Shown: positions 1-11,595, numbered from the stretch's first letter. The stretch is DNA of 64,000 nucleotides from Nigrospora sphaerica (GCA_018287875.1 JAGVVL010000002.1:9006398-9070397); one strand, 5' to 3'. The notes: generated by a model not told the origin, from the letters alone. Translations and numbers: made by a program.

Positions 1-234
1 CACTCATCACCGCGGAATAAGAAGCCTATCACGACAATGCTTTTACGAAATATATTAATACTCCTAACTGTACTTCTAACATTACGTTTGCGCTGCGCTT
101 CAGACATATGCATTGCGGATTGTTAGGACCGTCTTCCGACGTTACATGTCTTGCGTATTGCGGGCCCTATTCTATGCTCCGTTCTTTGTGAACTGAGCGC
201 GCACGTATCCGCCTCCGGCCCGTGCGTGCTGCCC
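1..234. other. Left flank of MULE-1, no gene seen
   Basis: No open frame, RNA gene or recognisable transposon motif was found here. It is the sequence into which MULE-1 inserted; its continuation on the other side of the transposon starts at 16796. Confidence 0.5.
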
Positions 235-243
235 ATCCACGTA
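235..243. repeat. MULE-1 target site duplication, left copy
   Basis: The 9-mer atccacgta lies directly before the terminal repeat that starts gggggcccata, and the same 9-mer lies at 16787-16795 directly after the mirrored terminal repeat. A 9-bp duplication is the usual size for Mutator-like elements. Confidence 0.8.
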
Positions 244-254
244 GGGGGCCCATA
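239..254. repeat. LINE-A target site duplication, left copy
   Basis: The 16-mer acgtagggggcccata precedes the (taa)n tail of LINE-A and recurs at 11456-11471 beyond its 5' end. The 16-mer spans the MULE-1 duplication and the first bases of the MULE-1 repeat, which shows that LINE-A inserted after MULE-1 did. Confidence 0.85.
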
Positions 255-839
255 ATAATAATAATTGTTTTACGTCATAGGTGGCTGCGAAGCAGCCACA
301 ACCTCCCGAGGGGTATGGGACGTGGCTAGCTAGTTTCCGGTACATACGCCCTTCTTTCTATAGAAGCCAAATCATGTCTCTAGGACTTAACATATCGCAG
401 TCGGTGGTCGCTACGGTCCGATCCTCCCGACTCGTTCCTTCGTTTCTTAGCCCTTGCTGAGTGTTTTCATTCCGTTGTCGTTGGTGGCCACTGGTTAACG
501 GACTCTTCTTTAGACCCTTACGGTCTTTGTGCCGTCGTTACCATCGCCTGTGGGATGACAATCTCTAGTTCTTCACCTTCTTTGTCTCTCGAGTCGTATG
601 CGTCCGCTGCTGCGTACTCCGCGTCTCTTAATGCAGCACTATTTTCCTACCTCCCCGAAAGGAGGGCAGATCCGGTCGAAATACCGCGTCGTTTAGCAGA
701 ACTTCTAAAACTCGAGCGGGTTCTGTATAAGCCATACTTAGTAGGCGTCTCGGCGAGTCGAGCTAGTCAGTTCGAGCCTATATAGTCGCATTAGCCAGCT
801 GTCCTCTGGCTATTCCGTCCCGTCCCGTCTCTTTTCCGG

Positions 840-3237
840 CTTCGGGGGTCGGGGCCACGTGTGTATTGTGGAGCGCAGCGCATGGCAGTGTACTATATAC
901 TGCGGCCCCTTCTCCTGTCGCCCGTGTGTGTAGGAGGTACACGGACAGTGCACTTCGGTATCCCGGTGGTTATGGCGGTCGTGTTACCACTTGAAGTCAC
1001 CGTGGGCTGAGAGCACGCTAAGGTACTGTCCGAGGACTTTTCTCCCTAACGTGAGGGCCTTCGGGCACTTACCCGGGTTATACTTTATCCTTGCTGTGAG
1101 GAAATGGCTCGGTACGTTCGTGTTCTCGTGCGTCCACTATTTCGTGGCCTGCTCCCGGATTCTTTATTTAGCTATTGCCTTAATCCCGGCGGCTGTTGCC
1201 GTAGCGCCGGGGTCCCGGGGCCCTTTCTCTGCACCCGCCTTCGCAAGTTTATCTACGGCCTCGTTCCTTACAATACCTATATATCCCGGGCTCCATTTAA
1301 TAGTGATATCGTGGTCTGTGGTAATCTAGTGGATAACCACGAAAACCTACTAGGACGTTATAGGCGCGTCCTTCTAGGCACCCTAAATCGTAGCTATGTT
1401 ATCGATGTAGAGGGTAATAGGGGCGTTAAGGTAGAGGTTGATGGCTCTCTCGAGCCCGCGTAGCACCTTAAGAGCTTCCGCATTGTACACCATGCTATAG
1501 GCGTCGAGAGCACCCTACCTTTCTGCGACCCTCTACTGCCCCTTGTAAATCGCGTAGCTATATCCGATCCCCTCCTCTGTCTAGGACCCGTCTAAGAAAA
1601 CTGTGATGTCCTATAAGGCTTGTTCGGCGAACCAGGCCTAGAAGGCAGCCGCTGCGTCTTCCTTCTTAACCCCACCTGTGGGATCTTATCTCGAGCCTGT
1701 GGGGAACCGCGGGGTGTAAAGTAGCGGCCGCTGGGCCAGGGGAAGTAATGCGGCCGTGTGTTATAATGTGGTCAGCGCCCTCTAAACCCTGGCCTCTTTT
1801 CTTAACGGGCGTATCTTCCTCGGTTCTGCCCAGCTAACTAGGACGTGTCCTATATATACTGTCTATAGCCTATATACGAACCGAAGCCTCGCCTTATCTA
1901 GTGCAATCTGTGCTATAGGAAGTCCGCTTGCGTTAAAGAGTGCGTCCGTAAGGAAGGTCCTCTAGACTAGCAGTATGCCCTGTATTACCTTTACCAGCGC
2001 TTTCTGGATCAGTTGGATGTGTCCTTAGAGGCGTGTGCTAGTATACCCCGGCCTTAACTTATGCTTATCCTTCGCTGGTGCTATCCTGCCCTTATACCAC
2101 GCCTCGTTACTATATAGCGCTACTAGTAATAGGATAGTCTAGACTACCTTATAAAGGCTATCGGCTGGCGGTCCTCGGTTTATAGCCGCTATAAACTTAA
2201 TATAGTTCGCAATTTTTGTAACCTTCGCGGCTCGGATCTCGACATGCCGCTTAAACTTAAGCTTCCTATCGAAATGTACTCCGAGCCACTGTAAGACCGG
2301 CGTGGCCCTTAACTGACTCGCCGCGTTTGTGCCGTCGGGTGTCTCTGCTAGCGGCGTTACTTGGATTACTATATTACCGCGTAGCTTAATCGGCGGGTTC
2401 GTTTTCTCCGGGCCTCGGATAAAGTGTATCGCTTCGATCTTCTCCGGCGCGAAGGAGATCCTGTTCTCTTCGCTGTACTTAAGAATCTCGTTGACCTCCT
2501 TCTTGGCTGCTTGCGCGCTCTCCTCGATCGTCTTCCCGAACGTAAGGACGGCGATGTCGTCCGCGTAGCCCCATCGGTGTAGGTTAGCGCCGACAAGCTC
2601 GCATAGGTAAAGCGTGTACAGTATCGGCGACCAGGGCGAGCCCTGTGGCGTGCCGCATGGCACGTCTCGTGCCTCCGTGGTCGCCTCCTCTAAGTGCGTC
2701 ACCACCCTTCGGTTGGTAAGGAAACTGTCTGTGAGCCGGATCGCCTTGGGCTGCCACCCTTACTTCGTCATCCTACTTAGGAGCCTGTTCTTTAGTAGAG
2801 CGTTAAACGCGCCTTAGACGTCTAGCGTGACCAGTGTCGCCTTAGTGCGGTTGTGTAGCGCTAGGTCAATGTTATGTGTTAAGCTCGCCGCTAAGTCCAT
2901 CGCCGACTGCTTCGGCACCGCGCCCGCGTGCTGTGGGCTAATAAGCCCGGCTTAAAGTGCTGTCTATACTATCCTCCTAGCGACAAGTCTCTCGAGGCCT
3001 TTTCCTAGGCAGGATAGTAGGGTAATCTGTCGCTAGGCTCGGTACGTGCTAAAGTCGGTCTTTCCGACCTTTAGTAGCATCACAACTTCCGCCTCCTTCC
3101 AGGCCTCTAGGAAGACCCCATGCTCTAGGCACTTTTATATTAGCTGCCGGTGGTACTCCCCTATCGCAGGCTAGACCGCCTTCAGATATACTACTGTGAT
3201 AGCGTCTATGCCGGGCGACGTGGAGGAGACCCCGATT
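840..3237 (-). pseudogene. LINE-A ORF2 3' part: RT core, RNase H and Cys/His motif, broken
   Basis: This continues ORF2 on the other side of LINE-B. The longest open piece, 2139-2705, holds the RT palm: CGTPQGSPWSPILYTLYL (block B') and the catalytic GYADDIAVL. Near 1320-1170 the minus strand reads an RNase H C-terminal motif (IKWSPGYIGIVRNEAVDKLA). Near 1000-900 it reads HGDFKWYHDRH...CPC, the C-terminal Cys/His motif common in this clade. Stops and frameshifts are frequent, so no protein can be made. RNase H places LINE-A in a different sub-lineage from LINE-B, -C and -D. Confidence 0.7.
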
Positions 3238-3251
3238 ATATACCTCTCGGC
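3238..3251. repeat. LINE-B target site duplication, left copy
   Basis: The 14-mer atatacctctcggc is found here and at 8090-8103, directly after the (aaat)n tail of LINE-B. It is LINE-A ORF2 sequence. Confidence 0.9.
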
Positions 3252-3358
3252 AAAAAACTTTTCGAAACTGACTCCACACGGCGATAACTTCACAACCACG
3301 ACTCTAAAACCTACCGGATAGCCCGGAAACTGTTCCTAGGGCCTCATTTACCCTAGAA

Positions 3359-4717
3359 ATGGTCGATCCACCACCAGTGAAACAAAACGCGGGTGGTGGG
3401 AGCCGCCAACAGGCCGCCCCACCGCCCGAGCCGTCGCCTCCAGACTCGCGAACGCCATCGCCAAGCAGCAACACTGCACCTGGACGCAGTCCAGAAGCTA
3501 TACGCGGCACCGTAAACCGCCTCAAACGCTTCCTAGCCGGTGACTCCGACGCTGCGACCTTGGTCGCAGCGGTACAAGCCGCCATCCCGGTCCTAGAGGC
3601 GGCAGCCAAGGAACCAGATAGCCAGACCAGTATCGAAAGACGTATCGATAATATCGAGAACGCGCTCCAGGCTATCCACAAGGAAATTAAAGCTCCTAAG
3701 ACATACGCTACAGCCGCTATTACCCCTACCGCCGCTCCTACACTTAGGGCTCCTCAGGTAGCCAAGACACTACCTCCTCGACACGAACGGGAGGTCACGG
3801 TTAAGGCCGCGGGAACTGAAGGCCGCACCTACGAAGAGATCGTACGGAAAGTTAACGCAGTAACAGGCAGAGAGGCAGCAGTGGCAGCCAGGAAGCTCCC
3901 TAGCGGAGAGTACGCGGTCACCTGCAAATCAACAGCAGAGAAACAGGCCCTAGAGGCCGACCTAGCCTGGACCGCCGAGGCCTTCGGAGAGAACGCCTCT
4001 ATCCAGAAGAGAAAGATCCTGGTGGTGGCCCATGGCATCAACAAGGAGGCCATAGAGATGAACCAAGGGCAGCTAGAAGTCCAACTCCGGAACCAGCCCG
4101 GCGGCCCTATCGACGTCCTGGAGGCCAAGCTCCCTCGCAACGCTAAGACCTCGTCCAGGAAGGTCACGGCCCTATATATTGCAGTACCCACGGTCCAACA
4201 AGCGGAACAGCTGTGTCGAGACGGCCTTATTTAGCAGTATGGCTACTATCCATGCGAGCCCTTCGCCGAAGGAGCACAGCTTAAGCAATGCTACCACTGC
4301 TACCGTTATGGACATATCGCCCGTGTCTGCCGCCACGCATGTAGGTGCGGGCTCTGCTCTTCAACAAAGCATAACGACAAAGAATGCCCAGAAGCCGAGA
4401 ACAAGAGCCGGTACTGCTGTCCAGCATGCCGAGGACCACACACTGCGTGGTCTAAGGAGTGTCCAGTCCGCCAGGAGCAGGTCCAGATCGCCAAGGCTGC
4501 TTATGTCACGAGACTAAAGGGATTCGCACTGCCCTCGCAAGAACCCCTTAAGCCAACAACCGAGGATTGGCAGACAGTACAGCCGCGAAAGCGTCGAGCA
4601 ACCAGCTGCCGTACTAGAAGCACTGGCAGAGCCCGCAGCAGAGCCCACGAAGAGACAGACGACATGGACATCGAAACGCCGGAGTCAACACTGGATAGCA
4701 TCCACGCTCGACCATGA
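3359..4717 (+). pseudogene. LINE-B ORF1 (Gag-like, three zinc knuckles), one premature stop
   Basis: This encodes the RNA-binding ORF1 protein of the LINE, 452 codons. Residues 1-60 are Pro/Ser-rich, about 60-130 carry Ala-rich and coiled-coil-like helices (RRIDNIENALQAIHKEIK), and the C-terminal third has three CCHC knuckles: CYHCYRYGHIARVC, CGLCSSTKHNDKEC and CPACRGPHTAWSKEC. The only break is a TAG at 4232-4234; LINE-C has TGG there, so a Trp codon was lost by G-to-A change. The stop codon TGA (4715-4717) overlaps the ORF2 ATG (4714-4716) as ATGA, in the correct frame. The start at 3359 gives the same N-terminus as LINE-C. Confidence 0.85.
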
Positions 4718-7700
4718 CAGCGCTAAGGATCCTACACTGGAACACGCAGAAAAGTAAGAAAGCACAGATCCCGGCAGTCGATGCTATCTCCGAAGAGTAC
4801 GATATCCTAGCTATCCAAGAGCCCTGGAGAAACCCACATATGCCGACCACCTACTGCCCGAGATCCTCCCCGTACTACCTTCTCTATGCCGCCGAGGGAG
4901 GCAGAGCTTGCATCTACATTAATAAGAAGCACCCCCCAGCGCAGTGGACTTTTAAGGCGCAGCCAGATAGGTGCAATATCACGATCCAGCTGCCAGATGG
5001 TCCTATAACAGTCATCTGCGTATACTCGCCTCCTCCTGGATCGATTAGCAGATCAGACCTGCTAGCTATCGAAGCCCTCCTTACTGGTCCCCAGCCAGGA
5101 CGAACAGTCCTCGTAGGAGACTTTAACGTCCACCACCCCGTCTGGGGAGGATACAACGTCCGACCCCATAAGGCAGCCGACAAGCTGCTCCAGCTAGCAG
5201 AATCCTGGAGACTCCAGCTCATCACGCCCCCTGGAACACCGACATGGACTCGAAGAGGGTGCATGGACTCCACGATCGACTTAGCGTGGGCCACGGACGA
5301 TCTCCGAGCTGCCTACGACGGGTATGCCCCATATGCTGGATCCGATCACCTCCCGCAGGTAATACGCGTGGCTGGACCTCAAAACGACCCCCAGAATAAG
5401 CCACGGCGCAGCTGGAAAACAGCTGACTATAACCAAGCGAAGGCCGAGGCGACACACCTTCCGCAGCCAGGGCTACTCGAGACACTGGAGGAAATCGACA
5501 GCTACACCGAGACGTTAACTAAGGAGCTAACTCGGATAGCCGACCTAGTTGCCCCCCTCCGCCACTCTAAGGGGAGAGGCAAGGCATGGTGGAACCATGA
5601 AACAAAAGAAGCTATAGAGGAAGAGAGACGAACCCAGCGAACATGGCTATCCGACAGGACAGACGCAGCCTGGCGAGCTCTTCGGCAAGCATCCCTTGCG
5701 AAAAAGAAAACGATCCGCACCGCAAAGACAGCGACCTGGAGAAACATGCTTCACGAGGCCTCTAGCCAGCCAGCTGGCGTCTGGAAAATCGCGAGATGGG
5801 CCAGAACCGAAGGAGCCGCACCGCCGCTACCTCCAGCCGTCCCCACGCTTCACACACCGCGAGGCGAAGCAACGAGCCATAAGGAGAAAACCGAGGCCTT
5901 CCAAGAGAGGTTTTACCCTCTCCCTAAGGCCATGCATACCGGCTTCCGTATAACAAACCGGCTCGCAGCGCCTCTCGACATCGACGGCGAGGTGACAGCG
6001 GAGCAGGTCCAAGATGTCTTAAGTAAGGCAGGCCAGTGGAAAGCACCTGGACCAGACCAGCTTCCGAACGGATTCCTCAAGCGCTTAGGAAAGCCCTCTT
6101 CCAGGCCTTAGCCTCCCTAGCGGAAGCATGCTGGCGTATGGGATACTATCCAACAGCGTTCCGCAAAGCAGTGACCGTTATCCTCCGGAAACCAGGAAAG
6201 CAGCCAAACGAGTACCACCAAGCCGGCGGATGGAGACCTATCGCGCTGCTTAACACCATGGGGAAGGTGATCGAGAGCCTGCTGGCGCAACGGCTAGCCA
6301 GCTTTGCGGAAGAAAACGGGCTGCTCCCGGACGAACAAATGGGGAACCGAAAGGGCCGCTCCACGGAAACGGCCTTACGGCTGCTAACGGACCTAGTCCG
6401 AACAGCCTGGAAGCATGGAGGCGCAGCAACCCTCCTATCGCTAGATATCTCAGGCGCTTTCGACTCCGTTGACCATAGAAGGCTCCTTGCCAACTTACGC
6501 GCGTTACGGGTCCCTATATGGACTATTAACTGGATCCGAAGCTTCCTGTCCGACCGAACTACCACGCTGTTTTCGACGGCCAGGAATCGGACGAGATCTT
6601 AGTCCCAGCAGGCGTCCCGCAGGGCTCACCCCTATCGCCCATCCTCTTCTGCCTCTATACAGCCGGTCTCTATAAAGCTCTCCGCGCCGTCTCAGGGATA
6701 GCCACTATAGCCTTCGCAGACGACACGAACCTCGTGGGATTCGGCTTAGACCCAGAGCAGACCTGCGAGCGGCTAGCAGCCGCTCATAGGGTCTGCAAAG
6801 AATGGGCAATCAGTCACGGCATGACCTTCGCAGTTAAAAAATACCACCTAGTCCATTTCTCCCGAAAACGAAAAGGTCCGGATACGAAGATAGCCCTAGA
6901 AGGCCACGAAATCGAACCAGAAGACTCCTGCCGCGTCCTTGGCATCCAGGTGGATAGACGTCTCCACTGGGACGCCCATATCCAGTCGATATCGAAGAAG
7001 ATGGCGACGCAGGTCTATGCTTTAGACCGGATAGCCGGCTCGACATGGGGCGCGTCTCTTCAGCGAGCCCGCCAAGTCTATATAGCCGTTGTACGGTCTG
7101 CGATAGGCTATGGAGCTTCAGAGTGGCACCGCCAGGTCTCGAAAAATAGAGCCAAGGCACTCAACGACGTCCAGACAGAGTGCCTCCGCAAGGTCACAGG
7201 AGCTTTTAAAGCCACGGCTGCCGCAGTACTAGAAACGGAAGCTTACGTGTCCCCCTTAGACACGTGGCTCAACAGAAGGGTGGCGGCATCGGAAGAGAGG
7301 CTCCAACAGCCGCGCATCGCGTCACTTATCCAAGCAAGTTGTGACAAGGCGGCCAGATGGATCCTAACAAGGCCGACTCGACGGCGCAGACTAAAAGGTC
7401 CGGAAGTCCCCGACCGCAAGAAGTGGCTAGACGAATGGCTAGCGGGAGACTCGGCGAGCAAGGCTGAGGAGAGAGATTGGCTCCAGAGATGGCAAAAACG
7501 CAGCAAAATCGAACAGCACGAGCCCCGGCAGCAACTAAGATGCCGCCAGACAAGCACGTCCTCAAGCTCCATAAGGGACTCCATAAGGCCGAGAGCTCCA
7601 TCCTCGTCCAAGCGAGGACTGGCAAGATTGGGCTGCGAGACTTCCTTTTAAGCGTAGGGTCCCAGGCTTTGACAGCCCCTGGTGCGACTGCGGTCAGGGC

Positions 7701-7897
7701 AGAGAGACCATCCGGCATATCCTCGTTTTCTGCCCACGGAAAGAGAAAGACGAGAGCACCTCGTCCAAGCTCTAGGAGGACCGATAGACACGGACAGGAT
7801 GCTCGACACCCCAGGAAAAGCAGGAATTATCGCGAGATGGCTACTCCGCTCGGGCAGGCTGGACATGTTCCAGCTTGCGAATCAACTCATGAGCTAG
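4714..7897 (+). pseudogene. LINE-B ORF2 (endonuclease and reverse transcriptase), single-base frameshifts
   Basis: ORF2 nicks target DNA and copies the RNA by target-primed reverse transcription. The endonuclease (residues 1-230) shows LHWNTQ, IQEPW, VGDFNVHHPVW and GSDHLP. The RT shows GWRPIALLN, LSLDISGAFDS, VPAGVPQGSPLSPILF and the catalytic FADDTN. The end carries CDCGQGRETIRH, a Cys/His motif, and the stop at 7895-7897. There is no RNase H. Comparison with LINE-C and LINE-D shows five one-base losses (near 6085, 6575, 7495, 7648 and 7740), each shifting the frame by minus one. No stop from RIP was seen in the main domains. The losses lie in or beside short homopolymers, so assembly error is possible. 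Confidence 0.85.
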
Positions 7898-8089
7898 GAA
7901 GCGGGCACGCTGAGCCCGATCTCGGTAAGGCAGGTCAAAGAGCAGATAGAAGCGGTACGACGCAGCGGAACCTAGGTTTTTCACCCGGCCGGACGTTAGC
8001 CCGGAACGGTTTTCCTAGGCTAAGATGCGCAGGGGGTCCTCATGGCCTAGATAGGTCGCTAGGTGTAAGAATAATAAATAAATAAATAA

Positions 8090-8103
8090 ATATACCTCTC
8101 GGC
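8090..8103. repeat. LINE-B target site duplication, right copy
   Basis: The 14-mer atatacctctcggc is identical to 3238-3251; LINE-A ORF2 resumes here. Confidence 0.9.
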
Positions 8104-9365
8104 TTTTTCTAAGGTGACTATCGTAGCCTACAGGAGTGTGCCCGGCGTTTCCGTCGTTTCCGCTTATGGTAAGTCGTCGCCTAGGTCGAATCGAAAGAGG
8201 ATAGCGTCGGTTAAGTAGTTGGCCTTCTCTACCCCCTGTTCGATTATCCGCTCTCTGTCTTATAAAGGGGGCGCCCTTATTTTCTGGTTTCCCTTATACT
8301 AGTTTACCACCCTATATAGGTCCTTATCGTCTTTCGCGTTGTCGATACAGCTACGCTAGTAGTCCCGCTTTGCTTTTCGGACCGCCGTTAGGAAGTTTCG
8401 GCGGGCCGGGCTGTCCGTGCCGTCCTCTTCCGCCTGCCTGTAGTCCCTCCACGCCTGGTTCGTCTCCTCGGTCCACCACAGTGCCGACTTGCCTCTTATG
8501 CGGTAGGTCCGGCCTACCGCTTTAATGCAGTCTTATAGTATGCTAAAGAGCGCCCGGGCGGCTGCATTAATGTCGTCCTCCGCGTCCGCCGTCCCGAGTG
8601 GCGGGAGTGTGTGTGCCCTGGCCTTGGCCAGATCGCGGAGTCTCTCTAGGTCCTTCTTAGCGATCTTCCACCGTCGGGACTCTTCTAAGGGCGTCTCAGT
8701 GCCTTGGCCCGGGAGTTGGATCTTAAGGGGGTAGTGGTCGGACCCGCAGGCGAGTTCCATCGCGACCCGGCTCTCCGCGAAGGGGAGGTTAAAGAAAGGA
8801 AGGTCGATTACGCGTCCTTGTTTATGTGTGGCCTCGCCGGGTTTGCCGATATAGCTCATGCCTGTTCGGGCGGACCATTCTATGAGCCGCCCTCCGCCAC
8901 GTTCCGACTGGTTTCCGGTGTCCCAGTCCGGGTGCGAGGCGTTCGCATCCCCGGCTGCTATACATTTCGCGGAGGGGATCAGTGTCGTGAGGTACCCTAA
9001 AACATGCTCCGTGTGGGGCGCCCGGTAGTAGGTAAGGTAGTCTACCTCGTTCACCTCGAGCCATAGGAGGTCTCTCGGGTGCACTGCTTCTTTCTGTTCG
9101 ACACGGAGCCCCGCGCCTCGTCTTATGTACATCATCACCCGCGGTCGGCTTTCCTCCTTCGTGTCCTAGACCTCGGCCGGTCCGAACGTATCGTACCCTA
9201 GGTGGGTCTACGTGAGGGTGTTTCCCTGCTTCGAGATCCACGGTTCTGTGACTATAATCACGTCCATCTCCTCTATCCAGCAGCGCTAAAGGAAGGCGAG
9301 GTGTATACCTATCGCCCTATTCGTGTTATAGACGGCAACCTGAATAGCTTTTAGTGGCGGCGGGC
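8104..9365 (-). pseudogene. LINE-A ORF2 5' part: AP endonuclease and start of RT, broken
   Basis: This half of ORF2 encodes the apurinic-like endonuclease that nicks the target. Reading the minus strand from about 9365, an N-terminal motif with N (VAVYNTNRA), an E motif (IIVTEPWISK), a GDANASHPDWD motif with the catalytic D/N, and a C-terminal GSDHYPL with D/H appear in the right order. The region after 8700 is the linker and N-terminal part of the reverse transcriptase (SALWWTEETNQAWRDY and onward). The frame is cut by LINE-B at 8103. In-frame TAG codons at expected Trp positions (for example after NTLT) fit RIP. Confidence 0.7.
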
Positions 9366-9583
9366 TATGGCGTCGTCGGTGCCCCCTACTTATTAGCTTC
9401 CGACAAGTGGGTGGTTTCGAGGTCAGACTCGTTCGCGAGCCTGTCCTATATTTTGCCTGCCGCTCGGCCCGGGCGTTAGCTGCTTGGTGTAGCTTTCGTT
9501 ACCCTGTTTAAGCATGTCGTGACCCTGAGGGCCGGGATTATCCGCTGCGCCTACGCTAGCGCCTTTGTCGCTGGGTGAGAGCT

Positions 9584-11284
9584 CTATGTGGCTGCTATAA
9601 TAGTGTCCTGCATGTCCTCTAAGGACACAGTGGTGAGCGCCCCGGCGTCGTCTATCTTATCGTCCTCGGTAGTGGTCTCCGTTAGCGAGACCGTGGGTCC
9701 TTCGGACGCCGTCCCTTCTATACTAGGTTCCTCGGTAGGTGCCCCCATGGCGCTAGGCTTATCCCCTGCCGGCGTAGCTGGTCGCTTATTCCCCTTCCCC
9801 TGCTGTTTCCTTCGTGGGGGGGGATTGTCATCAGAGTCTAAGGAAGAGGCAGGGGTGGTGTCCTCCGCGTCCGCGTTTATCTCGGCGTACTTCCGTGCCC
9901 CTGCCTTCTTAATCGCCTTAATTCGGGCCTAGCTTAATGGGATCACCGTTCCATTCTCCCTTTAGGGCTTGCAGGGGCAGTTTTCGTGGTCGGCTGGGTA
10001 GGGGCCGTGGCAGTTAGCACACTTCGCCGGCTGTGTGCACTCGTTTTACTCGAGTAGCGTGTGTCGGTCCTTACGTTCGCTGTAGTTCCTACATAGCGCC
10101 TTTCTACTGTAGTAGTGGGGGGTGTGGTGCCCCTGGTATCCCGGGTCGTGGCAGACTACCTGGTTCTGCTTATCGACTTTATACGCTACGTCGCTCATCT
10201 CGAATAGCCGGAACCTCCGAACCGTCTCCTGGAAGGCCACTACCTACGTGGCGTCTCCTATCTCCGGATTCACCCTATGCCGGGATAGGTGAGCGTCTGT
10301 CGGGCTGGCCCCGGTCTAGTCTCGGGCTTTGGCCAGTACCATATCTAAGGTGATAGTGATAGGCCCGCCCGTGTCCAGGTCGGGGACAGTCGCTAGCACC
10401 TTCGGGACCATATATATAACCCATTCCTCCGGGATGTCGACTGCCGAGGCGCCTAGCGTGGCCTGGATAATAGCCTTATTCTCGGGCTCGAGTAGCTTAT
10501 CCCGGATTTCCATGTTCGCTGTTTTAACAGCCTATCCTATGTTCGTGTAGTTAATAGACCGGATTATCCAGCCCTCTAGCTTAAGCTTATAGGTTAAGGC
10601 TAGCTTAGCTATGTAAGGGGGCATATATAGTTGCTGCCCTGCTATTCAGATAAGAATCCGGGTGTCTTCCCTATTCGTTTCCTTAGCGGGGGCCGGCAGC
10701 TTAGCCTTTCCTGCTCTCTATACCAGGGGCGCTCCCGGCGGCGTTTGTTACTCGGCGCGACCTTTCCTCGCTGCGGAGGCGTACAACGTCGATGTTTCCG
10801 AGTTAGTCGTAGGGTGTGCGTCCGAGTCGGCCGCGTGTTAGGTGCTCGCCGATTGTGTGCTGCTCGCTTAAGGCAGCGCGTCTACTATCGCGCCGCTACT
10901 AGCTACGAAGGCCGTGATTCGTAAGTGCGCTGCTAAGTCCTCCGTGTACTAAGCAACCAGCCTATACTAGTCTAGCTTCGTTGCTGCGTCGAATTATTCC
11001 TAGAGCGTGTTTAATATATCGACGATCGCGGTCACTACCTCCCAGTGGATCCTCGTGTTCCTTTCGATAGTCGCCTATTCGGAGTCGAATAGGCTGCGTA
11101 GTCTTAAGTCCCTATCGGCAGCGGCATCTTTTCCAGGTAGGTTCGGTAAGGGTCGGATATCGTGGGTCCTCGCCTTCTTCGGCTACTGCAGGGTCGTCGC
11201 CTGCGTGGGCATGTCGGTGGCCGTTGTAGCGGTATGCGGTCGGTCGGGTGCCGCGGCTTGGCGCGGCGGCGTGGCGGGGCTCAT
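9584..11284 (-). pseudogene. LINE-A ORF1 (Gag-like RNA-binding protein), broken
   Basis: ORF1 of a Tad-type LINE makes a nucleic-acid-binding protein that coats the element RNA. The most likely start is the ATG at 11284 on the minus strand. Translation gives a Pro/Ala/Thr-rich N-terminus, a central stretch around 10513-10316 (MEIRDKLLEPENKAIIQATL and onward), then a run at about 10240-10046 leading into a Cys/His cluster near 10130-9990 (CANCHGPYPADHENCP and a preceding CRNYSE...H). An acidic Ser/Asp tail follows to the stop at 9584-9586. Several in-frame TAG/TAA codons break it. The true C-terminus may lie further down, near 9370, since the stop at 9584 could itself be a mutated Trp codon. 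Confidence 0.6.
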
Positions 11285-11455
11285 CTGGTGAGGCCTTCCG
11301 GCGGTCGCACGCGACCGTCTAAATTATCACCAGATTTTCTCCTTAGTGTTTTGCCGTTCCCGCTAGTGGAACCAGTGGCGTTAAGGTTTTGGGTGTGATG
11401 CACGCAATGCTACTAACAATAGCTTGCGCACGGACAATTATTACCGGAAAAGGCG

Positions 11456-11471
11456 ACGTAGGGGGCCCATA
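11456..11471. repeat. LINE-A target site duplication, right copy
   Basis: The 16-mer acgtagggggcccata is identical to 239-254. From here the MULE-1 terminal repeat continues uninterrupted. Confidence 0.85.
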
Positions 11472-11557
11472 GGGCGACGGGTACCCGTCGCTGTAAAATC
11501 CGACGGGTACCCGTCGCTCCACCCTTTTAGGCTAAGCGCCGCCGGTAGCAGACGCCT
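11461..11557 (+). repeat. MULE-1 left terminal inverted repeat
   Basis: This matches the reverse complement of 16690-16786 with few differences. It holds two perfect palindromes, gcgacgggtacccgtcgc at 11474-11491 and cgacgggtacccgtcg at 11501-11516, separated by a short spacer ending taaaatc. The paired palindromes are a likely transposase-binding module; that role is inferred. Confidence 0.85.
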
Positions 11558-11595
11558 TCACTTAAAAATCACGTGAAGTCGCGTTCCTAGATTTA

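Larger units (their letters stand above)
3252..8089 (+). mobile_element. LINE-B, full-length Tad-type LINE nested in LINE-A
   Basis: A complete non-LTR retrotransposon of about 4.8 kb lies on the plus strand between perfect 14-bp target duplications. It has a short 5' leader, ORF1 (3359-4717), ORF2 (4714-7897), a 3' UTR and a tail of aataaataaataaataaa. The perfect duplications and mostly intact reading frames show a much younger insertion than LINE-A. LINE-C (36000-40829) and LINE-D (28745-29177) are copies of the same family, which allows the defects in LINE-B to be located one by one. Confidence 0.92.
254..11455 (-). mobile_element. LINE-A, Tad-type non-LTR retrotransposon (decayed, interrupted by LINE-B)
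   Basis: A non-LTR retrotransposon on the minus strand runs from a 5' end at 11455 to a (taa)n tail at about 254-268, with a duplicated 16-bp target on both sides. Removing the nested LINE-B leaves about 6.3 kb, a normal full length for a Tad-like element. It carries ORF1 with a zinc knuckle and ORF2 with endonuclease, reverse transcriptase, RNase H and a C-terminal Cys/His motif. Many in-frame stops, chiefly at Trp and Gln codons, fit RIP. It differs from LINE-B in sequence and in having RNase H. Confidence 0.85.

Noticed and set aside
991..1463. Two overlapping plus-strand frames of 112 and 119 residues near the left end
   Set aside because: Antisense to the RNase H and C-terminal part of LINE-A ORF2, which has readable motifs.
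2329..2817. Plus-strand open frames over LINE-A
   Set aside because: Shadows of the RT frame on the minus strand.
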